Assembly (NCBI GenBank): GCA_028277185.1
Contig: JANQGQ010000037.1
Span: 1 to 64,000, forward strand
Reading direction: 5' to 3'
Source of the DNA: Woeseiaceae bacterium
GTDB taxonomy: Bacteria; Pseudomonadota; Gammaproteobacteria; Steroidobacterales; Woeseiaceae
DNA: 64,000 nt
In this document: one piece after another, positions 19,340-28,340 of the stretch
How the letters are laid out: each line of letters opens with the position of its first letter
How positions within the stretch are numbered: the stretch's first letter is position 1
The notes under the pieces: generated by a model
The model's input: only the letters and a program-made list of their open reading frames with translations
Database searches by the model: none
Told to the model about the DNA's origin: nothing
Translations under genes and position numbers: made by a program

Positions 19340-19864
19340 CTATGCGCCACTATCGACGAATCGCCCCAGTCGCTTGCGAAAGTGGGCGAGACCCTGGGCC
19401 AGATACTTCTTCACCATCCCCTGCGACAGGCCCATCTCGGCACAGATCTCCTTGACGCGTAGCCCGTCGCGCCATCGCAATAGCAGCGCCTGCTGACATT
19501 TCGGCGACAGCTCGCGCCAGGCGCGATTGACCCGATCTGCGCGCAATGCTTGTCCGATACTGGATTCGAGATCCGCATCCTCGGCATACAGCGTATCCAC
19601 GTCGATGTCGCAGGGAACGATGGGGTGCGCTCGAGACGTGTAGTGGTGATAGAGCAGATTATGGGCAATTGTCAGCAGATAAGCCCTCGGATTCCGGACC
19701 TCCAGGCCACGCTCGGCGGCCTGCAGAAATTTGAGGTAGGCCTCCTGGGCAATATCCTCGGCGTCCTCGCGAGACGCGAGTTTCCCCCGCAGGTGACGAA
19801 TCAGCGCGTCGGCGCTGCTGCCGAGGGTGAACTGCACCCCGAGTTTCGCTGGATTGGCCGCCAC
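19340..19864 (-). CDS. Orphan ECF sigma factor
   Basis: A 174-residue ECF sigma factor with region 2 (ASREDAEDIAQEAYLKFL; PRAYLLTIAHNLLYHHY) and region 4 (DGLRVKEICAEMGLSQGMVKKYLAQG). Unlike the four others in the window it has no adjacent FecR or TonB receptor in its own direction. It stands divergent from the cassette 3 sigma gene across about 230 bp, and convergent with the 78-aa gene. Its LSQGMVKKYLAQGL helix fits the FecI-like branch. It may regulate a neighbouring cassette or a distant target; nothing in the sequence decides this. Confidence 0.88.
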   Translation of the reverse strand: MAANPAKLGVQFTLGSSADALIRHLRGKLASREDAEDIAQEAYLKFLQAAERGLEVRNPRAYLLTIAHNLLYHHYTSRAHPIVPCDIDVDTLYAEDADLESSIGQALRADRVNRAWRELSPKCQQALLLRWRDGLRVKEICAEMGLSQGMVKKYLAQGLAHFRKRLGRFVDSGA

Positions 19865-20091
19865 GTGTCCGCCCTCGTTGTTTTTCCAGTGGATACCGTT
19901 ACGACGATTGAGCCCCCGAAATCGGTGATGCTTTAATCGATCTTCTCTTCATAAGACGCTTCTCGGCGCGATTTCCGCAGCGCGATCAGGCCGGCGCTCG
20001 GTCTGCTAACGTGGCTGGACGGCGTCATCCGCCGGGTGGAAATCGGCGGGACGCTCGTCGTATTGAATTGGTGAGCAGAAAACCCAGGGCC

Positions 20092-20652
20092 ATGGCAAAG
20101 CCGGATCGACTGCTGGAGGCGTTCATCGACCTTCGGGATCGCATCGTCAACGTGGTGCTGCGCATCGCGCCGCCGCAGGACGTCGAGGACATCGTGCAGG
20201 AGACCTACGTGCGCGTGTGCAAGGCCCGGAACAAGACGGCGATCCGGGAGCCGCGCTCGTTTCTGTTTCGCACCGCACAGAACCTGGCGCTCGACCACAT
20301 GAAGCGTGCGGAAACGCGCCTGACTTCGAGCAGCGATCTGCTGGATGAAATGCATTTCAGCGACGACGGCCTGCCCACCGACAGCACGCTGGAGCAGGTG
20401 GCCTCGGATGAAAAGTTCGTCCAGTTCTGCGAGTCCGTTCGGCGCTTGCCGAAGCAGGTACGGCGCGCCTTCGTTCTGAAGAAAGTCTACGGACGGACGC
20501 AGCGGGAGATCGCCCGCGAGATGAACATCAGCGAGAACGTCGTGGAAAACTACATTGCGCAAGGTATGAAGCGCTGCGAGGAAACCCTGAGCGTGCTGCG
20601 CCGCGAGGACATGCGGCGGAGCGCCAGGCGAAGCCGAGGAGGCCGCGCATGA
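20092..20652 (+). CDS. FecI-like ECF sigma factor, cassette 3
   Basis: A 186-residue ECF sigma factor. Region 2 shows DVEDIVQETYVRVCKARNKT and PRSFLFRTAQNLALDHMKRAETRL. Region 4 shows GRTQREIAREMNISENVVENYIAQG. The ATG at 20092 was chosen because the sigma domain begins directly after it; in-frame starts at 20071 and 20011 add non-conserved sequence. It is closest to the sigma factor of cassette 1 (shared DHVKRAETRL/DHMKRAETRL). The stop overlaps the FecR ATG (ATGA), so the two proteins are probably made in balance. Confidence 0.93.
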   Translation: MAKPDRLLEAFIDLRDRIVNVVLRIAPPQDVEDIVQETYVRVCKARNKTAIREPRSFLFRTAQNLALDHMKRAETRLTSSSDLLDEMHFSDDGLPTDSTLEQVASDEKFVQFCESVRRLPKQVRRAFVLKKVYGRTQREIAREMNISENVVENYIAQGMKRCEETLSVLRREDMRRSARRSRGGRA

Positions 20653-21686
20653 GCAAGGTCGTGAAACTCGAGGCGGCGGAGGAGCGCCTGACGGCTGCCG
20701 GCCGTTGGGTGGCGCGGATGGATCGTGGGTTGTCGGCGGCGGAGGAGGCCGAACTCGAGGCCTGGATGGCTGCGGATCCGAAGAATACGGACGTGCTGCT
20801 CTCGATGACCCGCCACTGGGATGAGATGGAGGATCTGTCGCGTCTGGCGGAACTGTTCCCCGAGGCCGATTGCCGGCCGGCCAGGCAGCCGCGGGTTGCG
20901 TGGGCGGTATCGCTGGCGGCTGCCGTCGTTCTGGCTGTTGGCGCATGGTGGCTCGTGGACTCGGAACTGCTTGGCCCGAGCGCGCCTGTCGCCGATTCCC
21001 AGACGGCCGATGTCTTCGAGACCGCCATCGGCGAGCAGTCAACCGTCACGCTCTCAGACGGATCCACCGTCGTGCTCAATACGAACAGCCGGGTTCGCGT
21101 GGCGTACTCGGACTCTGCCCGCATCCTGCACCTGCGGCGCGGTGAGATTCACATCGACGTGGCCGATGATGCGACGCGCCCCTTCAGCGTCATTGCCAAC
21201 GACCGGATTCTGCAGGCCGTCGGGACGGCATTCAGCGTCGAGATCACCGACGATCGGCAGATTGAACTCGTGGTCACCGAAGGGCGCGTCGTGGTCGCGA
21301 TTCAAACGCCGGCGACGCGCGCCGCGGAAGAACCGCCGAAGCTCGCGCAATCGCCCGGCAATACCGTTTCTGCAGGCGAGGAGATCCGCCTCGGGGTCTC
21401 TGACGAAGTAGTCAAGGCCATCGCACCCGAGGAAATCGAAGCCAAGCTTTCCTGGCGCGAAGGACGTCTCGTGTTTCTCGATGAGCCGCTCGAGGCCGCA
21501 CTGGCCGAGGTTGAGCGTTACACGACGATCGAGTTCGTGTTTCTGGATCCGGCGCTCAGGACGGAGGCAGTAACCGGACAGTTTCGCACGGGCGATGTCG
21601 ATACCTTGCTGGAGGTTCTACGTCTGAACTTCGGCATCGCGTACGAGCGCGCCGAAGACGGTCGCGTCCTGCTGAGTAGCCTGTAG
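20649..21686 (+). CDS. FecR-family anti-sigma regulator, cassette 3
   Basis: A 345-residue FecR protein. The cytoplasmic N-terminal domain has GRWVARMDRGLSAAEEAELE, one membrane segment is near 85-105 (WAVSLAAAVVLAVGAWWLV), the periplasmic FecR domain has TAIGEQSTVTLSDGS and LQAVGTAFSVEITDDRQIEL, and the C-terminal domain has AEVERYTTIEFVFLD. The block VGTAF-x-VEITDDR-x-IELVVTEG is shared almost exactly with FecR of cassette 1, marking these as one pair. It should transmit the receptor 3 signal to the sigma factor encoded directly upstream. Confidence 0.93.
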   Translation: MSKVVKLEAAEERLTAAGRWVARMDRGLSAAEEAELEAWMAADPKNTDVLLSMTRHWDEMEDLSRLAELFPEADCRPARQPRVAWAVSLAAAVVLAVGAWWLVDSELLGPSAPVADSQTADVFETAIGEQSTVTLSDGSTVVLNTNSRVRVAYSDSARILHLRRGEIHIDVADDATRPFSVIANDRILQAVGTAFSVEITDDRQIELVVTEGRVVVAIQTPATRAAEEPPKLAQSPGNTVSAGEEIRLGVSDEVVKAIAPEEIEAKLSWREGRLVFLDEPLEAALAEVERYTTIEFVFLDPALRTEAVTGQFRTGDVDTLLEVLRLNFGIAYERAEDGRVLLSSL

Positions 21687-21775
21687 AAAACGCAAGAGCA
21701 TTCCGATGGCCCGGGTGGAAAGACAACGGCGGTTCGTCGTATCGGAGAACGCGGCTCGTACGCGTTGCTGATGCG

Positions 21776-24700
21776 ATGAAACGCCGGATCGCATTCGCCA
21801 TCCTCGCGCTTTGTACAAGCGCAAGCGGGTGGGCGGATGCCGTTTCCGACCGTACTCGAATAACGTTCAACATCCCGCAGCAACGCGCCGACCTCGCGCT
21901 CATGGCGTTTGCTGAACAAGCCGAACTGACGTTGCTGGTGCCGCACAAGCTCGTGCGGGACAAACCGGCTAACGCGCTGGTAGGCGAGTACACGCTGCAG
22001 GAAGGCATTGAGATCCTCCTTGCGGGTACCGGGTTGACCCCGACGTTCAGCAATCAATTCTTGCTGAGCATCTCGACCGATGAGCAATCGGCGGGTGAGG
22101 GGGATACGGTGAAAACAGGTAAGAAAGCGGGGCTGGTTGCGGTATTGGCGGGTGTGTTGGCTGGGGGTGTGGGTGCTCAGGAGGCAACGACAAACGAGCA
22201 GGAGACTCGAACGACTGTAGTCACCGGCAAAGTGATCGACGGGCGTACGGGAGCTAACCTCAAGGGCGCTAAGGTCACCGTTGAAGAGACCGGACAATGG
22301 ACCAGGACAAACGGCTTGGGGGAGTATCGCTTTCCGAGCGTTTCGATGGGTACGGTCACGCTCACCGTTTCGTATCTTGGCTATCCCGGGCAGTCCGCTG
22401 AAGTCGAGGTGAGCGGCGAAAGCGTTTCACGCGGCTTTGTCTTGCAGGGCAGTAGCGACGTCGATGAGATAGTGGTCTACGGGTCACGATCGGCACGTGC
22501 GTTGGCGCTAAACCAGGAGCGCACGGCGGCCAACTCGTCTAGCGTAATAAGCTCAGACCTACTGGGCACATTCAACGGCACGACCATTTCCGATGCATTG
22601 CGTCGTGCTCCCGGTGTGGCGTTCGTGCCGGACCCCGTTACAGGTGACGGGACCAACGTCATTCTGCGAGGTCTGGAGCCTGATTTGAACCAGGTACTAC
22701 TAAACGGCACTCGCGTTCTCGACGGGACCGGGCTTGGGCGGTCTCCTGACCTTTCGAACATACTTACAGATAACATCGATAGCGTGACGATTAGCAACAC
22801 TCTTTTGCCAAGTCAGGATTCGAACGGTGCAGGGGGGATCGTTGAAATCGAGACAAAGTCTCCACTTGATCGGGATCGCCACTACGCCAGTTTCGCCGCT
22901 GAGTACGGTGATCGCGGCGGTATATTCGGCGATGAGTACGAGATCGGAGGGACCCTGTCAGCCAATTTCGGAGAAGCGCAGGATTTTGGTGCATCGATCT
23001 CGGCGACCTATCGCGAACGGGAGATCAATCAACTCAACTACTCTGTCGGTGGTGCCGGTGATCTCTTGATGGGCGAGTATCTTCCACTTGATCCGTCAGG
23101 AAATCCCGCTACTTCATTAAGCGCCTTGGACCCCAGGGAGCCGTTTCCATTTATCGATGGTGTTGAACAGATTTATCCGGTCAATTTGGTCTCACAGCAA
23201 AACTCTTTGACGAATGAGACGCTCTCTGTCACTGGTACGCTCGAGAAACAGTTCGGCGAGCATACGAATCTGAGGCTGGATGCTTCGTACTTCGATCGTT
23301 CCGACGATCGGTTTACGGATAACTTCAATATCATTTCCCTTGCGGGCTACGACCTTGGACCAGTCGCTGAGCTTGGCGGCGATGAGCGTTATCTCGCCGT
23401 CACAGAGGACATATTCCGTAGTACAGGGTTCGGTGAGGTCTTCGGCACCGGCATTCCTGGCGCGATCAATCGCGATTCGTTCTTCGCTCCGGATGCGTCA
23501 TCGTCAACGCTTTCGTTCAACTTGCGGGGTGAAACGGACATCGACCTCTGGGAGTTCGATTACTCCGTCGGTCGAAGCGAGTCCAAAAGCGAAACGGCGT
23601 CTACGTACCAGGCAGTATTCAATACTTCATTTCCCTCCGTGACTGGATTTTTCGATGAACTGGCGCCACGCAGCTTCCTGACGGGTCAGGCCTTGTCGAA
23701 TACCACTGACGATGGTCGCATCATATCCATATTCGAAGCGCTTGCCGGAAGCGAAAACCAGGGACTGATATTTCCACTCTTCACGCAAGAGGCGTTTGAC
23801 TACTACAATTCAATCGACAACGTCAGCTTGGATAGCATAACCACCGCTGGGCCTCGCGACAGTGAGGGGGCGGAAACAACTCTGGAGTTCAGTGCGCGAA
23901 GAAATCTGGAGTCTGGCTTTGTTGGCTACGTAGAGGCGGGCTTCGAGTATCGGGATACGGAATTTTTCGCTCCGGCGGACAGCGGCTCTTCGGCATTGGG
24001 ATTCGGTAGATTCGCCCTCGCTTCTTCAGACCCAAGGGATCTTGGATTGTCATTCGGCGACAGTCCGTTCCGAGAAGTTGGATTCGGCGAAGCGTTCTCC
24101 TTCGTTGACAGGGAAGGGTTTGCCTCTATTCCCGGACGAATACCGCAACTGGTGGAGGATGGTGTTCTTGAGCTGGTGACGGATGTGGATGCAAGCGGCG
24201 TTTTCGATCGCGGGACTTCCGAGGAAACGCGCACGGCCTACTTTCAAACGCAAATGAACTACGGCGATCTGGAGCTGATAGGCGGGTTCAGATTTGAAGA
24301 CATCGAGATCGGCTCAAATTCCTTCCAGCAAATAGATGTACGTGTTCCTTTCGGCAATCCAGACAGAGACTCCATCCGGGACGAAGCGAGGAATGCAGGT
24401 GAGTTTGTCGATCTTTCGGTTTCCCAAACGTCGTTTATGCCGCGAGTGCTTGCCAACTATCGATTTGATGAGAATCTTGTCGTTCGCGGTGCTTACGGTG
24501 TAACAGTATCCCGCCCTGTTCTGAGGAACCTGACACAGCAGAGGTTTCTCGAGATCGACCTGAATCCGCGCTTCGGTGAAACGGGCGATCAGGGGCGGCT
24601 ACGGATCAGTGAAGGCAATCCAGATCTGAAGCCCGCGAAAACACACAGCTTTGATTTCAGCGTAGAGTACTACACGCAGAACCTCGGTGTTTACAAGGCC

Positions 24701-25396
24701 TCGGTGTTCTACAAGCGGATCGAAGACCCGCTACGAGTTTCGTTCACTGCTGGCGATGGAACTCTGATACCGTCTGATCTGGAGTTGCCTGCTATTCAAG
24801 CGGTTGCACTTCTAGGGGATGAGTTCGAGGTCCAGCTGAGAAAACCATTCAACGATGACGATACCGATGAGATATGGGGAATCGTTCTCACGGCGGAGCA
24901 GCAGCTTTCATTTCTGCCAAGTGCCCTCGACGGTCTGGGTGTGATCGGCAACTACACTTACACGGATAGCAGTCGAAACAGGCAGTTTAACGTTTCGTCA
25001 TCTGTTGATCCTGACGGAGTGGTGGAAATCTCTGACATTCCGTTTGACGGCTCGCCTGAGCATCAGGGGACTGTCGGATTCACCTATCAGAATCTCGGTT
25101 TCGATGGGAGCCTTCTGTATACATATCAATCGCGCCGCCTAGACAGCTTTAACGAGTTCTTTGTACACGACTACCAGGAGTCGTTTGGAACCCTTGATCT
25201 CGAGCTGGCCTATATACTGGAGATCAGACGGACGAAGACGCGCCTCTTTGTCCGCGGCAGGGATCTTCTCAGAAGCGACGATGAGACTTACCTGCAGAAC
25301 TCCATCGGCGGAGACAACGGCGTGCCCGTCTATTACACAGGCGGGACCTATCTCGGTGGCCGGTTCCTGAGTTTCGGGGTTTCGACGACCTTCTAA
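21776..25396 (+). CDS. TonB-dependent receptor with STN and carboxypeptidase-regulatory domains, cassette 3
   Basis: A 1206-residue outer-membrane receptor-transducer. The signal peptide is short (ending ASGWADA near residue 22). The STN domain is at about 30-100 (FNIPQQRADLALMAFAEQAE, LLAGTGLTPTF), matching receptor 1. A second signal-peptide-like segment at about 112-136 begins with a GTG codon (VKTGKKAGLVAVLAGVLAGG, then VGAQ). It is followed by a CarboxypepD_reg-like domain (GKVIDGRTGANLKGAKVTVE), TonB-box-like DEIVVYG, plug (TTISDALRRAPGVAFVPD) and barrel, ending in a terminal Phe (GVSTTF). A thioredoxin-domain lipoprotein gene follows instead of ABC genes. The ligand is unknown. Confidence 0.92.
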   Translation: MKRRIAFAILALCTSASGWADAVSDRTRITFNIPQQRADLALMAFAEQAELTLLVPHKLVRDKPANALVGEYTLQEGIEILLAGTGLTPTFSNQFLLSISTDEQSAGEGDTVKTGKKAGLVAVLAGVLAGGVGAQEATTNEQETRTTVVTGKVIDGRTGANLKGAKVTVEETGQWTRTNGLGEYRFPSVSMGTVTLTVSYLGYPGQSAEVEVSGESVSRGFVLQGSSDVDEIVVYGSRSARALALNQERTAANSSSVISSDLLGTFNGTTISDALRRAPGVAFVPDPVTGDGTNVILRGLEPDLNQVLLNGTRVLDGTGLGRSPDLSNILTDNIDSVTISNTLLPSQDSNGAGGIVEIETKSPLDRDRHYASFAAEYGDRGGIFGDEYEIGGTLSANFGEAQDFGASISATYREREINQLNYSVGGAGDLLMGEYLPLDPSGNPATSLSALDPREPFPFIDGVEQIYPVNLVSQQNSLTNETLSVTGTLEKQFGEHTNLRLDASYFDRSDDRFTDNFNIISLAGYDLGPVAELGGDERYLAVTEDIFRSTGFGEVFGTGIPGAINRDSFFAPDASSSTLSFNLRGETDIDLWEFDYSVGRSESKSETASTYQAVFNTSFPSVTGFFDELAPRSFLTGQALSNTTDDGRIISIFEALAGSENQGLIFPLFTQEAFDYYNSIDNVSLDSITTAGPRDSEGAETTLEFSARRNLESGFVGYVEAGFEYRDTEFFAPADSGSSALGFGRFALASSDPRDLGLSFGDSPFREVGFGEAFSFVDREGFASIPGRIPQLVEDGVLELVTDVDASGVFDRGTSEETRTAYFQTQMNYGDLELIGGFRFEDIEIGSNSFQQIDVRVPFGNPDRDSIRDEARNAGEFVDLSVSQTSFMPRVLANYRFDENLVVRGAYGVTVSRPVLRNLTQQRFLEIDLNPRFGETGDQGRLRISEGNPDLKPAKTHSFDFSVEYYTQNLGVYKASVFYKRIEDPLRVSFTAGDGTLIPSDLELPAIQAVALLGDEFEVQLRKPFNDDDTDEIWGIVLTAEQQLSFLPSALDGLGVIGNYTYTDSSRNRQFNVSSSVDPDGVVEISDIPFDGSPEHQGTVGFTYQNLGFDGSLLYTYQSRRLDSFNEFFVHDYQESFGTLDLELAYILEIRRTKTRLFVRGRDLLRSDDETYLQNSIGGDNGVPVYYTGGTYLGGRFLSFGVSTTF

Positions 25397-25481
25397 CGGC
25401 AACGGTGTGTTTGGCGGCGTTCGCGGGCGCCAGCTTATCAATTCATCGCAATCGATTGGGCACTGGAGGGCTCCGACTCTA

Positions 25482-27473
25482 ATGTTGCGATTCGTGTTCG
25501 TTGTTTTCCTGCTGTGCTCGATGGCCGGTTGCAACTCGGGGGAAAGGGGCGCTGGCGACACTCAGCTTACTGCAGATCAAGCGTGGGACGCCCTTACAAC
25601 GTGGCCAAATCCACCGGGACGGTCAGAGAACGAAACGGAACTTGAATACTTCTTGCGCATCGTTGAGCTGTCGGCTCAGCGTCGGCGAGAGAGGGGCTTT
25701 GAATTCTGGAGCCGGTTTCCTGACGATCCGCGCCGGTATTCCTGGTTACTCCTGGCGGTTGCGATCCCACCAACGTATCCAACCGATATCGAGACGTGGG
25801 TGCGACTAGCTGCCGACCCGCGCATGGCTTCGATTGCGGACGTAGACAACGACGCTATCGTTGACTGGGATACTCGTTACGAAGGACTAAGGTCTCAGTT
25901 TCTTGCATCAACCAACGTCGATGCTGAGGCAAAACGCTTCCTTAAAGCAGCTGAACTCAGGGAAGCCGTTACGAGGTTGCATCAAAGGCGACAATCGGGG
26001 CAAGAGTTCAATGTCGACGCCGTCTTGGACGCCTATGAGGCGTTCTTTGCGGAGTATGGCGAACCATTTAGAGAACTGGATCGAGACGCATATTCGCGAC
26101 TGATTTCATCTCTTTGGAATGACGTCGTGCTAGATCTCTCAGGTGCTTTTGCCTGGGATACACGCAGTTTCTCCCGTTATCTGGACCGTATCGAGGCAAC
26201 TGGCAACCGTCGGCTGTCACTTCCACTGCCCAGGCCCGGGTCACCTGGTGAAACACTGCCGAGTCTAGTCGATACGCTGCGGCTCTCGATGGACCGAAAC
26301 GGCGAGCTTCCGCTAATGATGCGGCAATCAACGCCCGAGCATAGGGAGTCGCTAGATGAAATCGAGAAACTGTGGGAACGGTTGCCTCGTCGCCCCATCA
26401 GCTTGTCAGTCAGCTATGAGGGGCAGGTCGCGCAACACCATGCCTTTCAGGTATACGCGCGTAAACTGCGGGACTATGGGGTACTACTCTGGCAAAACCA
26501 GCTGGTTAGTAGTGAGAAAGTGCTGGCAAAGTGGCTCCATGACACGCTGTATGCGCCTCCCACTTACGCGGTAGATTTCGTCGGCGGGCTTCACCATCGT
26601 GTAAGAGTCGATCCAGCTGATTTGGTGCGCGACGGCCGAGCCATTAAGGTTTGGAAGAAGAACTTCGAGTTGCTTATCGGCCAAATCAGGTCGGCAGATA
26701 TCGATTCTGATCTGCTATGGCTTCAAGAAGCGATCGTGTTCGAGAAGGTCCTCGTAACGGCGCCTTACTCTTGGCGCAGCTATCGAGACAAGTCCGAAGT
26801 CTACGATGCTCTATCGGAGGTGGAGCGGCTTTTTACAGAGTATTCGGATGTGGAAAAGACGGTGTATTGGGCAAACAAGATAGTTAGAGATCCGGATAGT
26901 CTTGGATTGTCGATCGATGAGCTGGAAGGATTCGTGTCTCGCTTGTATGAGCGATCGCCAAGTCAGCTCAGTCAACCCAAGTCTGTGCTTGAAAGCCTGA
27001 TTGCAGTGCGTAAAGTGCCCTTCGAGTTGAAAGGCACTACCATCGATAACGAGCCGTTCGATCTCACTTCCTATCGAGGCAAGATAGTCCTACTGGAGCA
27101 CTGGTCGACGAGTTGCGCGGCATGTATAGCAGATATGCCCAGACTCAAAAGAATAAGCGAACGATTTGCGAGAGACGGTTTCGAAGTAGTGTCGATAGTC
27201 TACGACTGGGAAAGGAACAGGCGAAGGGTTCTCAGGATCAAGGATGAGCTGAGCTTAGACTGGACAACGGTTATCGGCGACGAACAGTATGAAGAAATCT
27301 CAAACAAGTACGGCTTCAAAGGATTTCCTCAATACATGTTGTTGAGAAGGGACGGCACCCTTTTCGCGTCAACCGCGGAAATCGGAGATATCGATAATCT
27401 GGAGAATATGCTTCCTGAATTGCTCCGTTTGGGGAACGGTCAGGTTGCGCTGTGGAAAGTGACTACCCAATAA
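25482..27473 (+). CDS. Lipoprotein with large novel N-terminal region and TlpA-like thioredoxin domain
   Basis: A 663-residue predicted lipoprotein. The ATG at 25482 is followed by a hydrophobic run and the lipobox CSMAGC (lipidated Cys about residue 17); a GGAGGG lies 12 bp upstream, and an earlier in-frame start would hide the signal. Residues of about 30-500 are helical-looking and not recognised. From about 510 a redoxin/TlpA-type domain follows: FELKGTTIDNEPFDLTSYRG, then WSTSCAACIADMP with the active-site CAAC at 545-548, and the cis-Pro loop GFKGFPQYMLL. It should face the periplasm as a disulphide reductase or oxidoreductase. Its position right after receptor 3 suggests it handles the imported ligand or assists receptor folding; this is inference. 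Confidence 0.82.
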   Translation: MLRFVFVVFLLCSMAGCNSGERGAGDTQLTADQAWDALTTWPNPPGRSENETELEYFLRIVELSAQRRRERGFEFWSRFPDDPRRYSWLLLAVAIPPTYPTDIETWVRLAADPRMASIADVDNDAIVDWDTRYEGLRSQFLASTNVDAEAKRFLKAAELREAVTRLHQRRQSGQEFNVDAVLDAYEAFFAEYGEPFRELDRDAYSRLISSLWNDVVLDLSGAFAWDTRSFSRYLDRIEATGNRRLSLPLPRPGSPGETLPSLVDTLRLSMDRNGELPLMMRQSTPEHRESLDEIEKLWERLPRRPISLSVSYEGQVAQHHAFQVYARKLRDYGVLLWQNQLVSSEKVLAKWLHDTLYAPPTYAVDFVGGLHHRVRVDPADLVRDGRAIKVWKKNFELLIGQIRSADIDSDLLWLQEAIVFEKVLVTAPYSWRSYRDKSEVYDALSEVERLFTEYSDVEKTVYWANKIVRDPDSLGLSIDELEGFVSRLYERSPSQLSQPKSVLESLIAVRKVPFELKGTTIDNEPFDLTSYRGKIVLLEHWSTSCAACIADMPRLKRISERFARDGFEVVSIVYDWERNRRRVLRIKDELSLDWTTVIGDEQYEEISNKYGFKGFPQYMLLRRDGTLFASTAEIGDIDNLENMLPELLRLGNGQVALWKVTTQ

Positions 27474-27602
27474 CGACTTTTGGCCTCGGGGTCGTGACGG
27501 AGAAACTACTGTTTAGGATTACAAACGCTGTTTAACGGACCAAAAAAAACATGCTACTGGTAGAGGTGCGGAGCGAACGCGATGACTACGTCGGTTGACA
27601 GG

Positions 27603-27622
27603 ATGTACCACAGGGGGTACAT
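27603..27622. promoter_or_regulatory. Inverted repeat at the start of the HigB-like toxin gene
   Basis: ATGTACC and GGTACAT form a perfect 7-bp inverted repeat with a 6-bp spacer. It abuts the probable TTG start of the toxin gene, and another GGTACC palindrome follows within a few bases. HigA-type antitoxins with a helix-turn-helix commonly bind such repeats to repress their operon, so this is a good operator candidate. No binding data exist here. Confidence 0.5.
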
Positions 27623-27990
27623 TGAAGGTACCGAAGAAACTCCCAGCGATCTTCTATGCCACGCTCAACGGAACCGAGCCCGTTAGAGAGTGGTTGCAGG
27701 GTCTCGACGAGGATGATCGAAAGCTCATCGGCGACGATATCCGCAGAGCTGAGTTCGCCTGGCCGGTAGGAATGCCTTTGTGTCGATCCTTGGGTCGCGG
27801 TCTTTGGGAGATACGTTCGAATGTCACCGACAGGCGAATCGCGCGCGTGATTTTCGCTCCGTTTGAAGGCCGGATGCTATTGCTGCACGGCTTCATCAAA
27901 AAAGTGCGGAAGACGCCGAAGACCGACCTCGATCTGGCGCACAAACGTTTGAAGGAAGTCAGTACATGGGAAAGAAGAACCCGCACTTAG
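27622..27990 (+). CDS. Gp49/HigB-like (RelE superfamily) toxin
   Basis: A 122-residue protein of the phage-derived Gp49-like/HigB toxin family, ribosome-dependent mRNA interferases of the RelE superfamily. Recognisable blocks are VREWLQGLDEDDRKLIGDDI, the strand GLWEIRSNV followed by RRIARVIFA, and LLLHGFIKKVRKTPKTDLDLA, which is highly typical. The start is uncertain: TTG at 27622 has a GGGGG stretch a few bases upstream, while TTG at 27595 would add nine residues. The gene precedes its antitoxin, the reversed order seen in HigBA loci, and overlaps it by 25 bp. Confidence 0.86.
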   Translation: MKVPKKLPAIFYATLNGTEPVREWLQGLDEDDRKLIGDDIRRAEFAWPVGMPLCRSLGRGLWEIRSNVTDRRIARVIFAPFEGRMLLLHGFIKKVRKTPKTDLDLAHKRLKEVSTWERRTRT

Positions 27991-28253
27991 GCTCGTCCTT
28001 CGAGGATTATCTGAGAGAGCAGGGCGTCCTCGAGAAGACGACCGCGACGGCGATCAAAAGCGTACTGGCCTGGCAACTGGAGCAGGCCATGGCTAAGAAG
28101 CAGATAAGCAAAGTCCAGATGGCCAAGGCGATGAAGACCAGCCGGAGCCAACTGGATCGGATCCTCGATCCGGCTAACGACAAGGTCCAACTTGATACCT
28201 TGATTGCCGCGGCGCGCGCGGTCGGCCATGAATTGCGCATCGAGTTGGTGTAG
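27966..28253 (+). CDS. HigA-like XRE-family antitoxin
   Basis: A 95-residue antitoxin with a helix-turn-helix at about 43-80 (ISKVQMAKAMKTSRSQLDRILDP, ending VQLDTLIAAARAVGHEL). The family typically neutralises the toxin encoded just upstream and represses the shared promoter. The start overlaps the toxin 3' end by 25 bp (ATG at 27966). The next gene pair, FitAB, lies about 90 bp downstream, giving two stacked toxin-antitoxin modules. Confidence 0.87.
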   Translation: MGKKNPHLGSSFEDYLREQGVLEKTTATAIKSVLAWQLEQAMAKKQISKVQMAKAMKTSRSQLDRILDPANDKVQLDTLIAAARAVGHELRIELV

Positions 28254-28289
28254 CGGCGGCGTTCACGTCTACCCTCTTTGACCATGAGT

Positions 28290-28320
28290 CAATCAATGCA
28301 TACAATGCAATCATTGATTG
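28290..28320. promoter_or_regulatory. Inverted repeat upstream of fitA
   Basis: CAATCAATG at 28290-28298 and CATTGATTG at 28312-28320 form a perfect 9-bp inverted repeat with a 13-bp spacer containing AATGCA. It ends 20 bp before the fitA start. FitAB complexes are known to bind inverted repeats of similar spacing in their own promoter, so this is a likely operator. Several in-frame ATGs lie inside it, but they are poor starts compared with 28341. Confidence 0.55.
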
Positions 28321-28340
28321 CAAGTCAGCCGACCGAAACC

